Source: Acidimicrobium sp. UBA3029
GTDB lineage: Bacteria > Actinomycetota > Acidimicrobiia > Acidimicrobiales > Ilumatobacteraceae
Length of the DNA stretch: 23,320 nt
Direction of reading: 5' to 3'
Assembly: GCA_002367695.1 (NCBI GenBank)
Contig: DFDK01000059.1
Location: forward strand, 1 to 23,320
Below are positions 8,393 through 16,617 of this stretch, piece by piece; positions within the stretch are counted from its first letter, which is position 1; every line of letters begins with the position of its first letter. The notes beneath the pieces are model-generated. The model had not been told where the DNA came from and did no database searches. It saw only the letters and a program-made list of their open reading frames with translations. The translations under genes were made by a program, and so were the position numbers.

Positions 8393-10489
8393 GGCTCGCT
8401 GCAAAAATTGAAGTTGATGTAATAACAGATTCTCTGCGACCACTTCTTGGGGTGTCATATGTGTGACTCCGCTCAGAGCAAGTAGTTCATGAACTTTGCC
8501 ATGATGCAAAAGTGCTGTTGAAAATTGCAAAGTGTGCGCTGCAAGTACGTTGTCGTCGGCCAGCCCGTGAATGAGCAGCAACGGCCGTTCAAGTAGGTGT
8601 GCATGTGCGACAAGCGAAGTTGCTTCGTAGTCGGCAGCATGCGTGTTTGGGTTGCCCATGTAGCGCTCGGTGTAGTGAGTGTCATACAAATCCCATTTAG
8701 TTACAGGAGCGCCGGCAACTGCAGCATGAAACATGTCGGGGGCACGAAGCACAGCAAGCGCAGCCAAGTATCCACCGAAACTCCATCCACGAATACCTAC
8801 TCGCGTTGTGTCTGCGCACTGCACAAGGCTTGGAAGCGCACGCAGCACTTCAATTTGATCATCAAGGATCTTGGTTGCAAGATCGTGATGCACGTCGCGT
8901 TCCCACTGCGTGCCACGCCCCGGTGTGCCACGACCGTCGGCAATAACAACGCAGAAGCCTTGATTGGCAAACCACTGTGCAGCGAAATATGCGCTAGATG
9001 CGCAGACCACTCGCTGCGCGTGCGGCCCGCCATATGGGTCGAACAAAACGGGCAATGGTGAGCCGTCGTGATTGTTGGGCAGCACAATTGCTGTAGCAAT
9101 CTTGTTTGCGCCAACGCGGTGCATTGTCACATTTGGTGTGAGCAGGCATGTCTCGGCATTATTTTCAATCTGATGTGTGCCGTTGACACGTGTAGTGCTG
9201 CGAATGTCTTTCAGGGTTGCGCTGCGAATAACGACAGTGTCGCCACCAACTGCAGCAGTGTGCACGCCAGTGTCGGTGGTGAGCCAACTGACTGTCAAAT
9301 CAGTGAGGTTGCACTGCATCACGTGCAGCACTGTTGCGTCTGCAAGCGGATTTGCCGAAAAATAAACTGCGTGCGGTGTAGTGGCAATGATGTTTCGAAC
9401 CTGAATGTCGCTACTTGTAACGACTTGATCGTCGACAGTAAGCGCCCTTACACCATTGCGTTCGCAGCACATTGCGAGTCGACCATCTGCAAGTAATGCC
9501 GGGCTTCCGGCCACTAGATCAATCCAGTGCTCATCGGTTTCGGTGCGAATCGTGCTTAATGCGCCCGTGCTTGTGTCTACTGCACAAACCTCGAGTTTCG
9601 TTTGCTCACGATTTTGCAGAGCAATGATCAATCCGTTGCGTGTCCACTGAACATTGGTGAGGTATTCAAGTTGCGATTGCTGCCATTGCACATCAACACG
9701 AAGAGAGTTATTCGCGTGATCGACGCTGAACAGATGCAATGAAACATCTGCATTGTTGGTGCCAGCAAATGGGTAACGATGTGGTCGTGGTTGGGTCATC
9801 GGGTTGGCCGGATCACCGATCCATGTAATGGCAACGGGCGAGTTGTCTACCCGACACGCCGCTATTGCAGTGCTGTCTGGAGACCACCAATAACCGCGCT
9901 GTCGGCCCATCTCTTCTCCGGCAACAAACTCGGCTTGGCCCCAAGTGACGTCGTTATTGAGGTCAGCCTCTGTTGCGATAATAGTTTCGGCTCCAGACAT
10001 GTCACAGATACACAATTTGCTGTCTCGCACATAAGCAACAAGCTTTCCGTTTGGGCTTATTCGCGGATCAAAGATTGCATCGGAAATTTCTATCTTGTGA
10101 GTGACGGCCGTAATGAAGTTGGTGATAAAGAGTTGCCCGGCAACGCAATATGCAGATTTTAGTACCTCATCGTCGCACGAGTATCCAACGATTCCTGATG
10201 CACCTTCGCGGGCGCGTTCGCGTCGAGATTGCTCAGCCGACGTATCTAATTTTGGGTCGGTATTACTTGAGTGTTGCGCGTGCATGTCGGCAACACAGGT
10301 TTCTATCGACGTTGCTACGTCTAATACATACAGCGAGTTGACTACATCAGACCCACCGAGCGACCTGCAAAAAACTACGCGTGCGCCATCGGGCGACACA
10401 ACTATGTTGCGCGGTTCGCCAACGGTGAGTCGCTGTGTGCGAGCAAACTGCCGCGGAAATGTTTCAGACAAGAATGTCGCCGGTTGCAT
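8381..10489 (-). CDS. S9B family dipeptidyl-peptidase IV-like serine protease
   Basis: From the ATG at 10489 the product is 702 residues. An N-terminal beta-propeller domain contains the EE signature of DPP IV enzymes (AEFVAGEEMGRQRGYWWSPDS, glutamates at about 192-193), which in that family holds the free amino end of the substrate. The C-terminal alpha/beta-hydrolase domain has GWSFGG with Ser570, HGLADDNV with Asp645 and THMTP with His677, a complete triad. The expected activity is release of N-terminal dipeptides, often X-Pro. No signal peptide is visible, so it probably acts in the cytoplasm on imported peptides. The frame is open upstream to 10579, but that stretch lies inside the preceding gene, so the ATG with a 26-bp overlap is chosen. 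It ends convergently within prmC. Confidence 0.9.
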   Translation of the reverse strand: MQPATFLSETFPRQFARTQRLTVGEPRNIVVSPDGARVVFCRSLGGSDVVNSLYVLDVATSIETCVADMHAQHSSNTDPKLDTSAEQSRRERAREGASGIVGYSCDDEVLKSAYCVAGQLFITNFITAVTHKIEISDAIFDPRISPNGKLVAYVRDSKLCICDMSGAETIIATEADLNNDVTWGQAEFVAGEEMGRQRGYWWSPDSTAIAACRVDNSPVAITWIGDPANPMTQPRPHRYPFAGTNNADVSLHLFSVDHANNSLRVDVQWQQSQLEYLTNVQWTRNGLIIALQNREQTKLEVCAVDTSTGALSTIRTETDEHWIDLVAGSPALLADGRLAMCCERNGVRALTVDDQVVTSSDIQVRNIIATTPHAVYFSANPLADATVLHVMQCNLTDLTVSWLTTDTGVHTAAVGGDTVVIRSATLKDIRSTTRVNGTHQIENNAETCLLTPNVTMHRVGANKIATAIVLPNNHDGSPLPVLFDPYGGPHAQRVVCASSAYFAAQWFANQGFCVVIADGRGTPGRGTQWERDVHHDLATKILDDQIEVLRALPSLVQCADTTRVGIRGWSFGGYLAALAVLRAPDMFHAAVAGAPVTKWDLYDTHYTERYMGNPNTHAADYEATSLVAHAHLLERPLLLIHGLADDNVLAAHTLQFSTALLHHGKVHELLALSGVTHMTPQEVVAENLLLHQLQFLQRALAK

Positions 10490-11975
10490 CAAGCGTGACA
10501 GCTTTACCAACCCATTCGTTTTCACACATTTCTTGACCAAGTTGTGTGTCGTCGCTCGTCGCCCACGCTCTGCGACCATCGGCTAAAAGCACAGAGGCTC
10601 GCACTTTTTCGACACTTCCATTGCGGTCGTGCATCACACTGTATGCCTCGACCGTTGCTTGTCCTTGAGCTTCGATTGCTGTTGCTACAGCGCGTCGAGG
10701 AAGTTCATCCACTTCGTTTTGCGGAGACTCGTGCTGGAAGCCATGAACATGAGGAGTCGTTGCGTACACACCAAATGCATGTTTTGTTGCGTAACCACCG
10801 TTGGCCCATATCAATCCAGTTTCTTGTGGCCTTTCTCGCAACCTAGTCATGGTTGTTGCAATTGCATGCATCACATAATTATTAAATGGTCCACCTGCAA
10901 ACGAGAGCCCGCCTGTGCAGGTGAGTTGTCGGTCGAGCGAAACGCCTAGTGACTCTGCTCCAAGTTGTACAGCAGAAGGGAAGCATGAGTAAAGATCAAT
11001 ATTCTCAATTTCATCGATTGATTTTTCGGCAAGATCCAGGACGCGCCGACCACCAATGCGTATTGCAGGTGTGTCGGTAAATGTGTGGCGATGCGAAACA
11101 AAGTTGTGTTCATGGCAGTCGGTTCCGGCATGCAAAAATATCCATTTGTCGCGCGCGATCCCCAGTGCCTCGGCGCGCTCAACCGAGCACATCACCAATG
11201 CGGCAGCCATGTCAACATCGTTATTGGAGTTCATTAACTTTGTATACGGAAAACCAATCATTCGATTATTTTGCGATGGTGCACGAATGGATTCCGCGGT
11301 GTAGATCTGTTGAATCCATGCATGTGGGTTGATTGCTGCAACTTCGCTAAATCGTGACCACAACTCGCTGATGTGCTTTTGGTGATCTGCAACTGTTCGT
11401 TTGTCGCGGTAACGCAGTGCGGTTTCAAACATTGGATAGATCTCGATTGGCAGCATAATTTTGTGCGCTAATTCAATCTCATGGTTCATGACGAGGTCTT
11501 CGCCGAGCGCAGTTGGTGCTGCACCGTCTTGTATGTCCATCCATGGCAACATTATTTGCGCAGCTCGCGCTCGTCGACGAGATCTAAACGACTCTCCGCC
11601 TGTTATTACGATCATCTGCGCGCCGTCATCGCGAATCTGTAGTGCAGCGCTATTGACTAAATATTGGGGCATATTGCCACCGTGGGGTGTAAGACCATAT
11701 TCGTTCGCGCTGATTCCAAGCATGGATGCGAGATCGCGAGCGGGGTTTGTGTTTCGTGTGGACAACGAGCGAACTACGCGTAGCGCATCAATTGCTGTCG
11801 AATTCTTAATGCCCACATTGTTCACTCCGGCATCAGCAAATGCTTCTCGCACTGCTTCCGACATCAATTCGATTGGGCCTGCTGCGCTCTCGAGATGGTC
11901 TTGATGTTGTATGACCTGTGCTTGTCCGACAAGGATCGGGGTGCGTGGGTCGATCTTGTTTTGGCCAGATGTCAC
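10464..11975 (-). CDS. Thiolase-superfamily protein, TLP1/SCP2-like, with C-terminal extra domain
   Basis: The 503-residue protein starts RTPILVGQAQ and has a thiolase-type double fold, annotated in relatives as acetyl-CoA acetyltransferase. Where thiolases carry the nucleophilic cysteine, this one has TPHGGNMPQYLVN (about 96-108) with no cysteine. DLYSCFPSAV at 327-336 takes the place of the HDCF-type motif, TGGLSFAGGPFNNY at 354-367 replaces the GHP-type block, and NGGYATKHAFGVY at 392-404 replaces the CxG loop. Residues from about 418 form an extra domain of the kind seen in mycobacterial thiolase-like protein 1. A role with acyl-CoA is likely, but classical thiolase chemistry is doubtful. 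The start is GTG at 11975 without a Shine-Dalgarno. It overlaps the downstream peptidase gene by 26 bp, suggesting coupled translation. Confidence 0.87.
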   Translation of the reverse strand: MTSGQNKIDPRTPILVGQAQVIQHQDHLESAAGPIELMSEAVREAFADAGVNNVGIKNSTAIDALRVVRSLSTRNTNPARDLASMLGISANEYGLTPHGGNMPQYLVNSAALQIRDDGAQMIVITGGESFRSRRRARAAQIMLPWMDIQDGAAPTALGEDLVMNHEIELAHKIMLPIEIYPMFETALRYRDKRTVADHQKHISELWSRFSEVAAINPHAWIQQIYTAESIRAPSQNNRMIGFPYTKLMNSNNDVDMAAALVMCSVERAEALGIARDKWIFLHAGTDCHEHNFVSHRHTFTDTPAIRIGGRRVLDLAEKSIDEIENIDLYSCFPSAVQLGAESLGVSLDRQLTCTGGLSFAGGPFNNYVMHAIATTMTRLRERPQETGLIWANGGYATKHAFGVYATTPHVHGFQHESPQNEVDELPRRAVATAIEAQGQATVEAYSVMHDRNGSVEKVRASVLLADGRRAWATSDDTQLGQEMCENEWVGKAVTLDATGDILV

Positions 11976-11984
11976 TAGGTCAAC

Positions 11985-11990
11985 TGTATA
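11985..11990 (-). promoter_or_regulatory. Possible -10 element for the minus-strand thiolase/peptidase pair
   Basis: On the minus strand TATACA ends 9 nt before the GTG start of the thiolase-like gene. No good -35 box is seen at the usual distance. If real, transcription would begin at or just before the start codon, consistent with the missing Shine-Dalgarno. The evidence is a hexamer match only. Confidence 0.25.
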
Positions 11991-12013
11991 TATCTAGAGA
12001 AATAAGCAAAGTA

Positions 12014-12040
12014 TTGGTTGGGTTGCTCGTGATCTAGGAT
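12014..12040 (+). promoter_or_regulatory. Possible promoter for rpiB-glyA-wecA
   Basis: In the 73-bp divergent gap, TTGGTT (12014-12019) and TAGGAT (12035-12040) are spaced by 15 bp and lie just upstream of the GTG of rpiB at 12049. The predicted start site would fall almost on the start codon, giving a leaderless or near-leaderless message. The spacing is shorter than ideal, so this is tentative. Confidence 0.3.
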
Positions 12041-12048
12041 CGTGCGCA

Positions 12049-12519
12049 GTGAATAGCCCACAGATACGCACGATTGCAATTGGTTCTGACCATGCGGGTT
12101 TCGAACTCAAGGCACACCTGGTCGAGGTTTTGACGAAGGCTGGTCACAAAGTAGACGACCAAGGTACGTACTCCACCGACTCGGTCGATTATCCACCAAT
12201 TTGTGCCGCTGTTGGTCGGGCAGTGCGAGATGGCAAAGCCGACATGGGCATTGTGTTGGGTGGAAGTGGACAAGGTGAGCAAATTGCGGCAAATAAAGTA
12301 CGCGGAGTTCGCGCAGCACTGTGCAATGACATATACCTGGCAGAAATGGCGCGCTCACATAACAACGCCAATGTGCTGTCGATGGGTGGGCGGGTTGTTA
12401 CGTTCGAACTCGCAGATCAGATTATAGAAAAATTTCTCACGACACCTTTTGAAGGTGGTCGACACGAACGACGAGTCGCTCAATTAACTGAAATCGAAGA
12501 ACAAGAAGGAAACCGATAA
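12049..12519 (+). CDS. rpiB: Ribose-5-phosphate isomerase B
   Basis: The 156-residue protein interconverts ribose-5-phosphate and ribulose-5-phosphate in the pentose phosphate pathway. SDHAGF at 13-18 is the family signature. The active-site loop reads GGSGQGEQIAANK (71-83), in which Glu77 stands where E. coli RpiB has its cysteine-containing loop. The same Glu-type loop is known from Mycobacterium tuberculosis RpiB, where glutamate acts as the base. SHNNANVLSMGGR at 103-115 is also conserved. The start is GTG at 12049; no Shine-Dalgarno is visible. Its stop codon shares one base with the glyA start (TAATG), so the two are translationally coupled. Confidence 0.93.
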   Translation: MNSPQIRTIAIGSDHAGFELKAHLVEVLTKAGHKVDDQGTYSTDSVDYPPICAAVGRAVRDGKADMGIVLGGSGQGEQIAANKVRGVRAALCNDIYLAEMARSHNNANVLSMGGRVVTFELADQIIEKFLTTPFEGGRHERRVAQLTEIEEQEGNR

Positions 12520-13778
12520 TGCCTTGGCCATCTGAAACAGCTCGAGATACTGAAACCTTTGAATACATCGTCGAAGAGCGCAATCGTCAAAATACAGGTC
12601 TGCAGTTGATTGCGAGTGAAAACTTCACGTCGCCAGACGTCATGGCCGCAACCGGCTCGGTGCTCACAAACAAATACGCAGAGGGCTACCCAACAAAGCG
12701 TTACTACGGCGGCAACGCAGTTGTCGACAAGATCGAGGCACTCGCTATTGAGCGTGTTAAAAAACTCTTCGGCGCCGATCACGCAAACGTACAACCGCAC
12801 TCTGGCGCAAGTGCCAACATGGCCGTGTACTTAGGACTCTTGAATCCCGGCGATACTGTTTTGGGTCTGAGCCTCGACCACGGTGGTCACCTCACCCACG
12901 GGTCTCCCGTCAATGCCAGTGGAATTTTGTATAACTTCAAATCGTTTCGCGTCGGTGCCACTGATGAGCGTTTAGATTTTGATCAAATTCGTGAGCTGGC
13001 TCTCGAGCATCGTCCAAAAATGATTGTTGCTGGCACAACGTCGTATCCGCGCCGACTTGAGCCAGAACCATTTAAAGCGATTGCCGATGAAGTCGGGGCA
13101 TTGATGATGTTTGACATCGCGCACATTGCTGGTCTGGTCGCTGGTGGAGCACATCCAAACCCAGTTCCGTTTGCCGATGTCGTGACCTTTACAACTCACA
13201 AAACATTGCGCGGCCCTCGCGGCGGTTGCATTCTCACTACGTCCGCACATGCAGCAGCCATTGATAAAGCAGTGTTTCCAGGCAGCCAGGGTGGTCCGCT
13301 CCAGCATGCAATTGCTGGCAAAGCCGTTGCATTTCATGAAGCTATGCAACCGAGCTTCAAGATATATGCCCACCAAATCGTCACTAATGCATCGGCACTT
13401 GCAGAAGCACTTTCTCATCAGGGCTTTCGTCTTGTCTCTGGTGGCACTGATACGCACATGATGGTCGTTGACTTGCGGCCGTTTGACAGCGAATTGACAG
13501 GGAAAGAAGCTCAGTTGGTGCTCGATCAAGCAGGCATCACGCTCAACAAAAACAACATCCCGAACGATCCTCGCAGTCCGTTCGTTACATCTGGTGTGCG
13601 CATTGGTGTTCCGTCGGTAACAACGCAGGGAATGACTCAAGCCGAGATGCCGTTGATTGCCGAATACATTGCAACAACACTGCGCGGTCGTAATGACCCT
13701 GCGATTGTTGCAGAAGTGCGCGCAAAAGTTGCTGCATTGTGCGCCAAGTTTCCGGTGTATCCAACTGTCAGCAAATAA
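12519..13778 (+). CDS. glyA: Serine hydroxymethyltransferase
   Basis: The 419-residue PLP enzyme converts serine and tetrahydrofolate to glycine and 5,10-methylene-tetrahydrofolate, feeding one-carbon metabolism. Visible motifs are LIASENFTSPDV near the N-terminus, NKYAEGYPTKRYYGG at 51-65, HSGASAN at 94-100, FDIAHIAGL at 198-206, and THKTLRGPRGG with the PLP Lys228. The length is standard. An AAGGAA ribosome binding site precedes the ATG at 12519, which overlaps the rpiB stop by one base. The next gene starts 3 bp after the stop, so rpiB, glyA and the transferase gene form one operon. Confidence 0.97.
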   Translation: MPWPSETARDTETFEYIVEERNRQNTGLQLIASENFTSPDVMAATGSVLTNKYAEGYPTKRYYGGNAVVDKIEALAIERVKKLFGADHANVQPHSGASANMAVYLGLLNPGDTVLGLSLDHGGHLTHGSPVNASGILYNFKSFRVGATDERLDFDQIRELALEHRPKMIVAGTTSYPRRLEPEPFKAIADEVGALMMFDIAHIAGLVAGGAHPNPVPFADVVTFTTHKTLRGPRGGCILTTSAHAAAIDKAVFPGSQGGPLQHAIAGKAVAFHEAMQPSFKIYAHQIVTNASALAEALSHQGFRLVSGGTDTHMMVVDLRPFDSELTGKEAQLVLDQAGITLNKNNIPNDPRSPFVTSGVRIGVPSVTTQGMTQAEMPLIAEYIATTLRGRNDPAIVAEVRAKVAALCAKFPVYPTVSK

Positions 13779-13781
13779 TCT

Positions 13782-14909
13782 GTGATTGACCTCAACGGCT
13801 ACCTGATTGTTGGAGGTTGTGCCGCTGTTGTTACTGCTACAACAACGCCGATCGTTGCTTACGTTGCTCGAAGGCAAGGTTGGATGGCAGAACCGGACGA
13901 GAGGCGATCGCATCCTGTCGCAACACCAGATGTTGGAGGCATTGCGTTTTTTATTGGCTTGCTTGCTTCGCTCGGACTTGCATCGCAGATGGACCGTTTT
14001 TCTGGATTGTTTCAAAGTAACTCCGAATTAATTGGGGTACTGATTGCGGCCGTCGTCATTTTTGTGTTGGGGATCTTTGACGACATTCGCGAAGTATCCG
14101 CGCCGATGAAAGTAACCGGGGTAGTGGTTGCAGCACTTGCGCTTGTTGCGTTTGGTGTCACAATGTTTTTCTTTCGTGTCCCGTTTCTTGATGTATTCAT
14201 TTTGCCTAACGACTGGATTCCGTTATTCACAGTGTTTTGGTTATTGGGAATGACGCAGTCAATCAACTTGATTGATGGGCTCGATGGTCTTGCGGGCGGC
14301 ATTGTCGCCATCGCGGCTGGATCTTTCTTTGTGTACAGCAAACACCTTGGTGATGTCGGCCTATTATCTGAACCAAATATCGGTCCACTGATTTCGATCA
14401 TCACTCTGGGTATTTGTCTTGGCTTTTTGCCGTTCAACTTCAACCCAGCACGAATTTTTATGGGCGACTCGGGTGCTCTGATGCTCGGACTCTTGATGGC
14501 GGTTTCAACGAGTGTTGTCGGCGGTCGCGCCGACCCGCAGTCTCAAGATTTCACCGGCCAGACGTATTTCTTTATTGCCCCACTGTTCATTCCGTTGTTA
14601 ATTCTTGGGGTGCCCATCATTGACGTGGTCTTCGCCATATTTAGGCGCACACTCAGTGGTCAGGGCCTAGCAACCGCCGATCGCGGGCACTTGCACCACC
14701 GTTTGATCGCGCTCGGTCACGGACCGCGCCGCGCTGTTGTCATTTTGTGGGCATGGACTGGCCTGTTTTCGGCCTTTGCCCTCTATCCGGCTTTGACCAA
14801 TAAGAGTCCCAACCTGTGGCTGGTGTTGGGCGCCGCGTTGCTGCTGACAGGGTTCAGCATCTATCACCCTCGGCTGGTGCGCCATAGCGAGTCGGCATCA
14901 GCGGAATAA
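13782..14909 (+). CDS. wecA: Polyprenyl-phosphate HexNAc-1-phosphate transferase (WecA/TagO/MraY superfamily)
   Basis: The 375-residue integral membrane protein has about ten hydrophobic helices. It should transfer an N-acetylhexosamine-1-phosphate from a UDP-sugar to a polyprenyl-phosphate carrier at the inner face of the membrane, starting a cell-envelope glycan. Motifs in order: PDERRSHPVATPDVGG (38-53), the Mg-binding FDD at 99-101, NLIDGLDGLAGG (162-173), NFNPARIFMGDSG (219-231) and the HLHHR loop (303-307), which points to the WecA/TagO group rather than MraY. The start is GTG at 13782, 3 bp after glyA. In mycobacteria the homologue (rfe/wecA) also stands just before the atp operon. The exact sugar cannot be read from the sequence. 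Confidence 0.9.
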   Translation: MIDLNGYLIVGGCAAVVTATTTPIVAYVARRQGWMAEPDERRSHPVATPDVGGIAFFIGLLASLGLASQMDRFSGLFQSNSELIGVLIAAVVIFVLGIFDDIREVSAPMKVTGVVVAALALVAFGVTMFFFRVPFLDVFILPNDWIPLFTVFWLLGMTQSINLIDGLDGLAGGIVAIAAGSFFVYSKHLGDVGLLSEPNIGPLISIITLGICLGFLPFNFNPARIFMGDSGALMLGLLMAVSTSVVGGRADPQSQDFTGQTYFFIAPLFIPLLILGVPIIDVVFAIFRRTLSGQGLATADRGHLHHRLIALGHGPRRAVVILWAWTGLFSAFALYPALTNKSPNLWLVLGAALLLTGFSIYHPRLVRHSESASAE

Positions 14910-14927
14910 CGGCCAACTTGGACGCAC

Positions 14928-14943
14928 AATTGCACGAGCAATT
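14928..14943. repeat. Small inverted repeat after wecA
   Basis: AATTGC (14928-14933) and GCAATT (14938-14943) form a 6-bp stem with a 4-nt loop, 18 bp after the wecA stop, in the 132-bp gap before the ATP synthase genes. The stem is AT-rich and has no T-tract, so it is a weak terminator at best. The rest of the gap (to 15041) may hold the atp promoter; TTGCGG at 14943-14948 followed 18 bp later by TAGTTT is the best match that I see and is not convincing. Confidence 0.25.
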
Positions 14944-15041
14944 TGCGGTTATTACCCGATTCCGTCTAGTTTGTTCATCAATTCACAAGGTTCTCCATTG
15001 TGAGTTTGCCCGCCCAAAATAGCAAGTAGTCAAAGGATTCA

Positions 15042-15350
15042 GTGCCCGTGAAAGCGAAAAGCCCCGCCGAGATCTTGCGCCCAAAAAGCGACGTAACGAT
15101 GATTGGCTCGGATGACTCCATGACGAAGGGAATCGAGATCGCCGGCACAGTATTAGTGCTGTTCGCGATTGGATTCTTCGTTGATCGATGGCTCGGAACT
15201 GCGCCAGTCTTTATGGTTCTGTTGACGATCATTGCGATGATTGTGCAATTCATCAAGATGTACTACGTCTATTCGGCGCAAATGGAAACGAAAGAGCGTC
15301 AACGCGCAGCCATGCCGACCGCGCATCAGCAAGAGGCTTCGGCAACATGA
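15042..15350 (+). CDS. atpZ: AtpZ-like small membrane protein (ATP synthase operon gene 1)
   Basis: The 102-residue protein has two membrane helices at about 28-47 and 52-73 (GIEIAGTVLVLFAIGFFVDRWLG, then VFMVLLTIIAMIVQFIKMYY), with an acidic/basic N-terminus and a charged C-terminal tail. This hairpin layout matches the AtpZ/ATPase gene 1 family encoded at the head of many atp operons. In an alkaliphilic Bacillus, AtpZ with AtpI was linked to Mg2+ supply for the synthase; the role here is not established. The start is GTG at 15042 with AAAGGA 4 nt upstream (15032-15037); a second in-frame GTG at 15048 is an alternative. It overlaps atpI by the four bases ATGA. Confidence 0.75.
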   Translation: MPVKAKSPAEILRPKSDVTMIGSDDSMTKGIEIAGTVLVLFAIGFFVDRWLGTAPVFMVLLTIIAMIVQFIKMYYVYSAQMETKERQRAAMPTAHQQEASAT

Positions 15351-15838
15351 ACCAAGTCGACTCCATATCCATTCTTGCGATGCGTGATACTGGACCTGCT
15401 CCCGAAGCAGCCATTACTCGCGATTTAGTAAAGCACGGCCTGATCGCAGCTCCTGTACTCATCGGTGGAAGCGCCGCAATTTGGGGGACCAATGGCGCTT
15501 TGTCCTGCGGGTATGGAATCGTCATTGTGTTAGCCAATTTCACTATTGCTGCGCTTTTGGTCACACGTGCTGCTCGGATCTCGTACGCCTTGATGATGGC
15601 CGCAACCTTATTTGGCTATATTTTCCGACTCGCATTGGTTTCTGCGGCGATATTTTTCGTACGCAATCTTTCGTGGGTCGAGTTGCTCCCTTTAGGCCTG
15701 ACGATTATTATTTCGCATATCGGTTTATTGTTCTGGGAATTACGCTATGTTTCTTTGACTCTTGCATTCCCGGGTCTCAAGCCCAAACTTAAAAATTCGC
15801 AATCAACCTTCTCCACCCAAGACGAAAGCACTGTTTAA
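15347..15838 (+). CDS. atpI: ATP synthase protein I
   Basis: The 163-residue protein has four hydrophobic helices, roughly at 32-50, 54-72, 78-102 and 108-128, as expected for AtpI, a membrane protein of the atp operon implicated in c-ring assembly or stability. The ATG at 15347 overlaps the stop of the preceding gene (ATGA), which decides the start. The same frame is open upstream to an ATG at 15188 but that would lie inside the atpZ-like gene. atpB follows after 2 bp. AtpI is weakly conserved in sequence, so the call rests on topology and position. Confidence 0.8.
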   Translation: MNQVDSISILAMRDTGPAPEAAITRDLVKHGLIAAPVLIGGSAAIWGTNGALSCGYGIVIVLANFTIAALLVTRAARISYALMMAATLFGYIFRLALVSAAIFFVRNLSWVELLPLGLTIIISHIGLLFWELRYVSLTLAFPGLKPKLKNSQSTFSTQDESTV

Positions 15839-15840
15839 TC

Positions 15841-16617
15841 ATGATGAGCAACGTCATTGCCTTTGAATTTCCACCGATCAACGAACTGCTTCGTTGGAAA
15901 GATGTGTGGGCTGCTGGCAGTCTCAACAAAGTTGGTCTGATCGCGGTCGCATCAGCACTTATCGGAATTTTTGTATTCATGTCGGCAGCAAATAAGAACC
16001 CAAAAGTTGCACCTACAGGCACGCGCAACCTGGCTGAAGTTGCTGTTGAGTTCATTGAAGACAACATCATCATGCAGACAATGGGTCGAGATGGTCTTGG
16101 ATGGACACCGTTCTTGTTGACATTGTTTGTGTTTATTTACTTGTGCAACCTGCCTGGAATTATTCCGTTACTCCAGATGCCAGCAACTGCGCGTATGGCG
16201 ATCCCAATGTTTCTTGCTGTGTTGGTGTGGGTTATCTTCAATTTCTCTGGAATCAAACACCAAGGTTTCTTTACATACTTCAAGAATGTGCTGTTTCCCC
16301 CAGGCGTTCCAAAAGCGCTCTACATCTTGGTTACGCCAATCGAATTCATTTCAACATTGATTGTTCGTCCGTTCTCGATGGCAGTTCGACTTTTTGCCAA
16401 CATGCTTGCAGGTCACTTGCTTCTCGTGATTTTTGCCTTGCTATCAGAAGCCCTTTTGCAGGCACGTGACAAGATCCTGATTCCTGTCGGCATCTTGCCC
16501 TTATTCATGTTGTTGTTCCTCACCGCATTTGAAGTGTTGGTCGGTTTCTTGCAGGCCTACATCTTCACGATTCTTGCGGCGGTTTATATTGCAGGCGCAA
16601 CACACCCAGAGCATTAA
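15841..16617 (+). CDS. atpB: ATP synthase Fo subunit a
   Basis: The 258-residue membrane protein forms the proton half-channels next to the c-ring. The essential arginine is Arg183 in AVRLFANMLAGH. Compared with E. coli, the partner positions are swapped: His192 stands where E. coli has Glu219, and Glu231 where it has His245 (FEVLVGFLQAYIF). This exchange is known from other bacteria and mitochondria. Other hallmarks are CNLPGIIPL at 102-110 and the final helix with LQAYIFTILAAVYI. It starts 2 bp after atpI with no strong ribosome binding site, suggesting coupling. The ATG codons at 15841 and 15844 are both possible starts. Confidence 0.96.
   Translation: MMSNVIAFEFPPINELLRWKDVWAAGSLNKVGLIAVASALIGIFVFMSAANKNPKVAPTGTRNLAEVAVEFIEDNIIMQTMGRDGLGWTPFLLTLFVFIYLCNLPGIIPLLQMPATARMAIPMFLAVLVWVIFNFSGIKHQGFFTYFKNVLFPPGVPKALYILVTPIEFISTLIVRPFSMAVRLFANMLAGHLLLVIFALLSEALLQARDKILIPVGILPLFMLLFLTAFEVLVGFLQAYIFTILAAVYIAGATHPEH

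Noticed and set aside
9068..9496. Plus-strand open frames opposite the peptidase gene
   Set aside because: They are Cys-rich antisense shadows of the beta-propeller coding region, with no start signal or domain.
10490..10579. N-terminal extension of the minus-strand peptidase up to an ATG at 10579
   Set aside because: The extra 30 residues lie inside the preceding gene and do not look like part of the propeller domain. The ATG at 10489 gives a short overlap typical of coupled genes.
12972..14015. Minus-strand open frame of 347 codons across glyA and the start of wecA
   Set aside because: It is antisense to two clear genes, is rich in Cys, Arg and Asn, and has no recognisable domain; it is a shadow of their codon use.
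15188..15346. Longer atpI starting at the ATG at 15188
   Set aside because: The extra stretch lies within the atpZ-like gene in another frame and gives no membrane or family signal. The ATGA overlap at 15347 is a better start.
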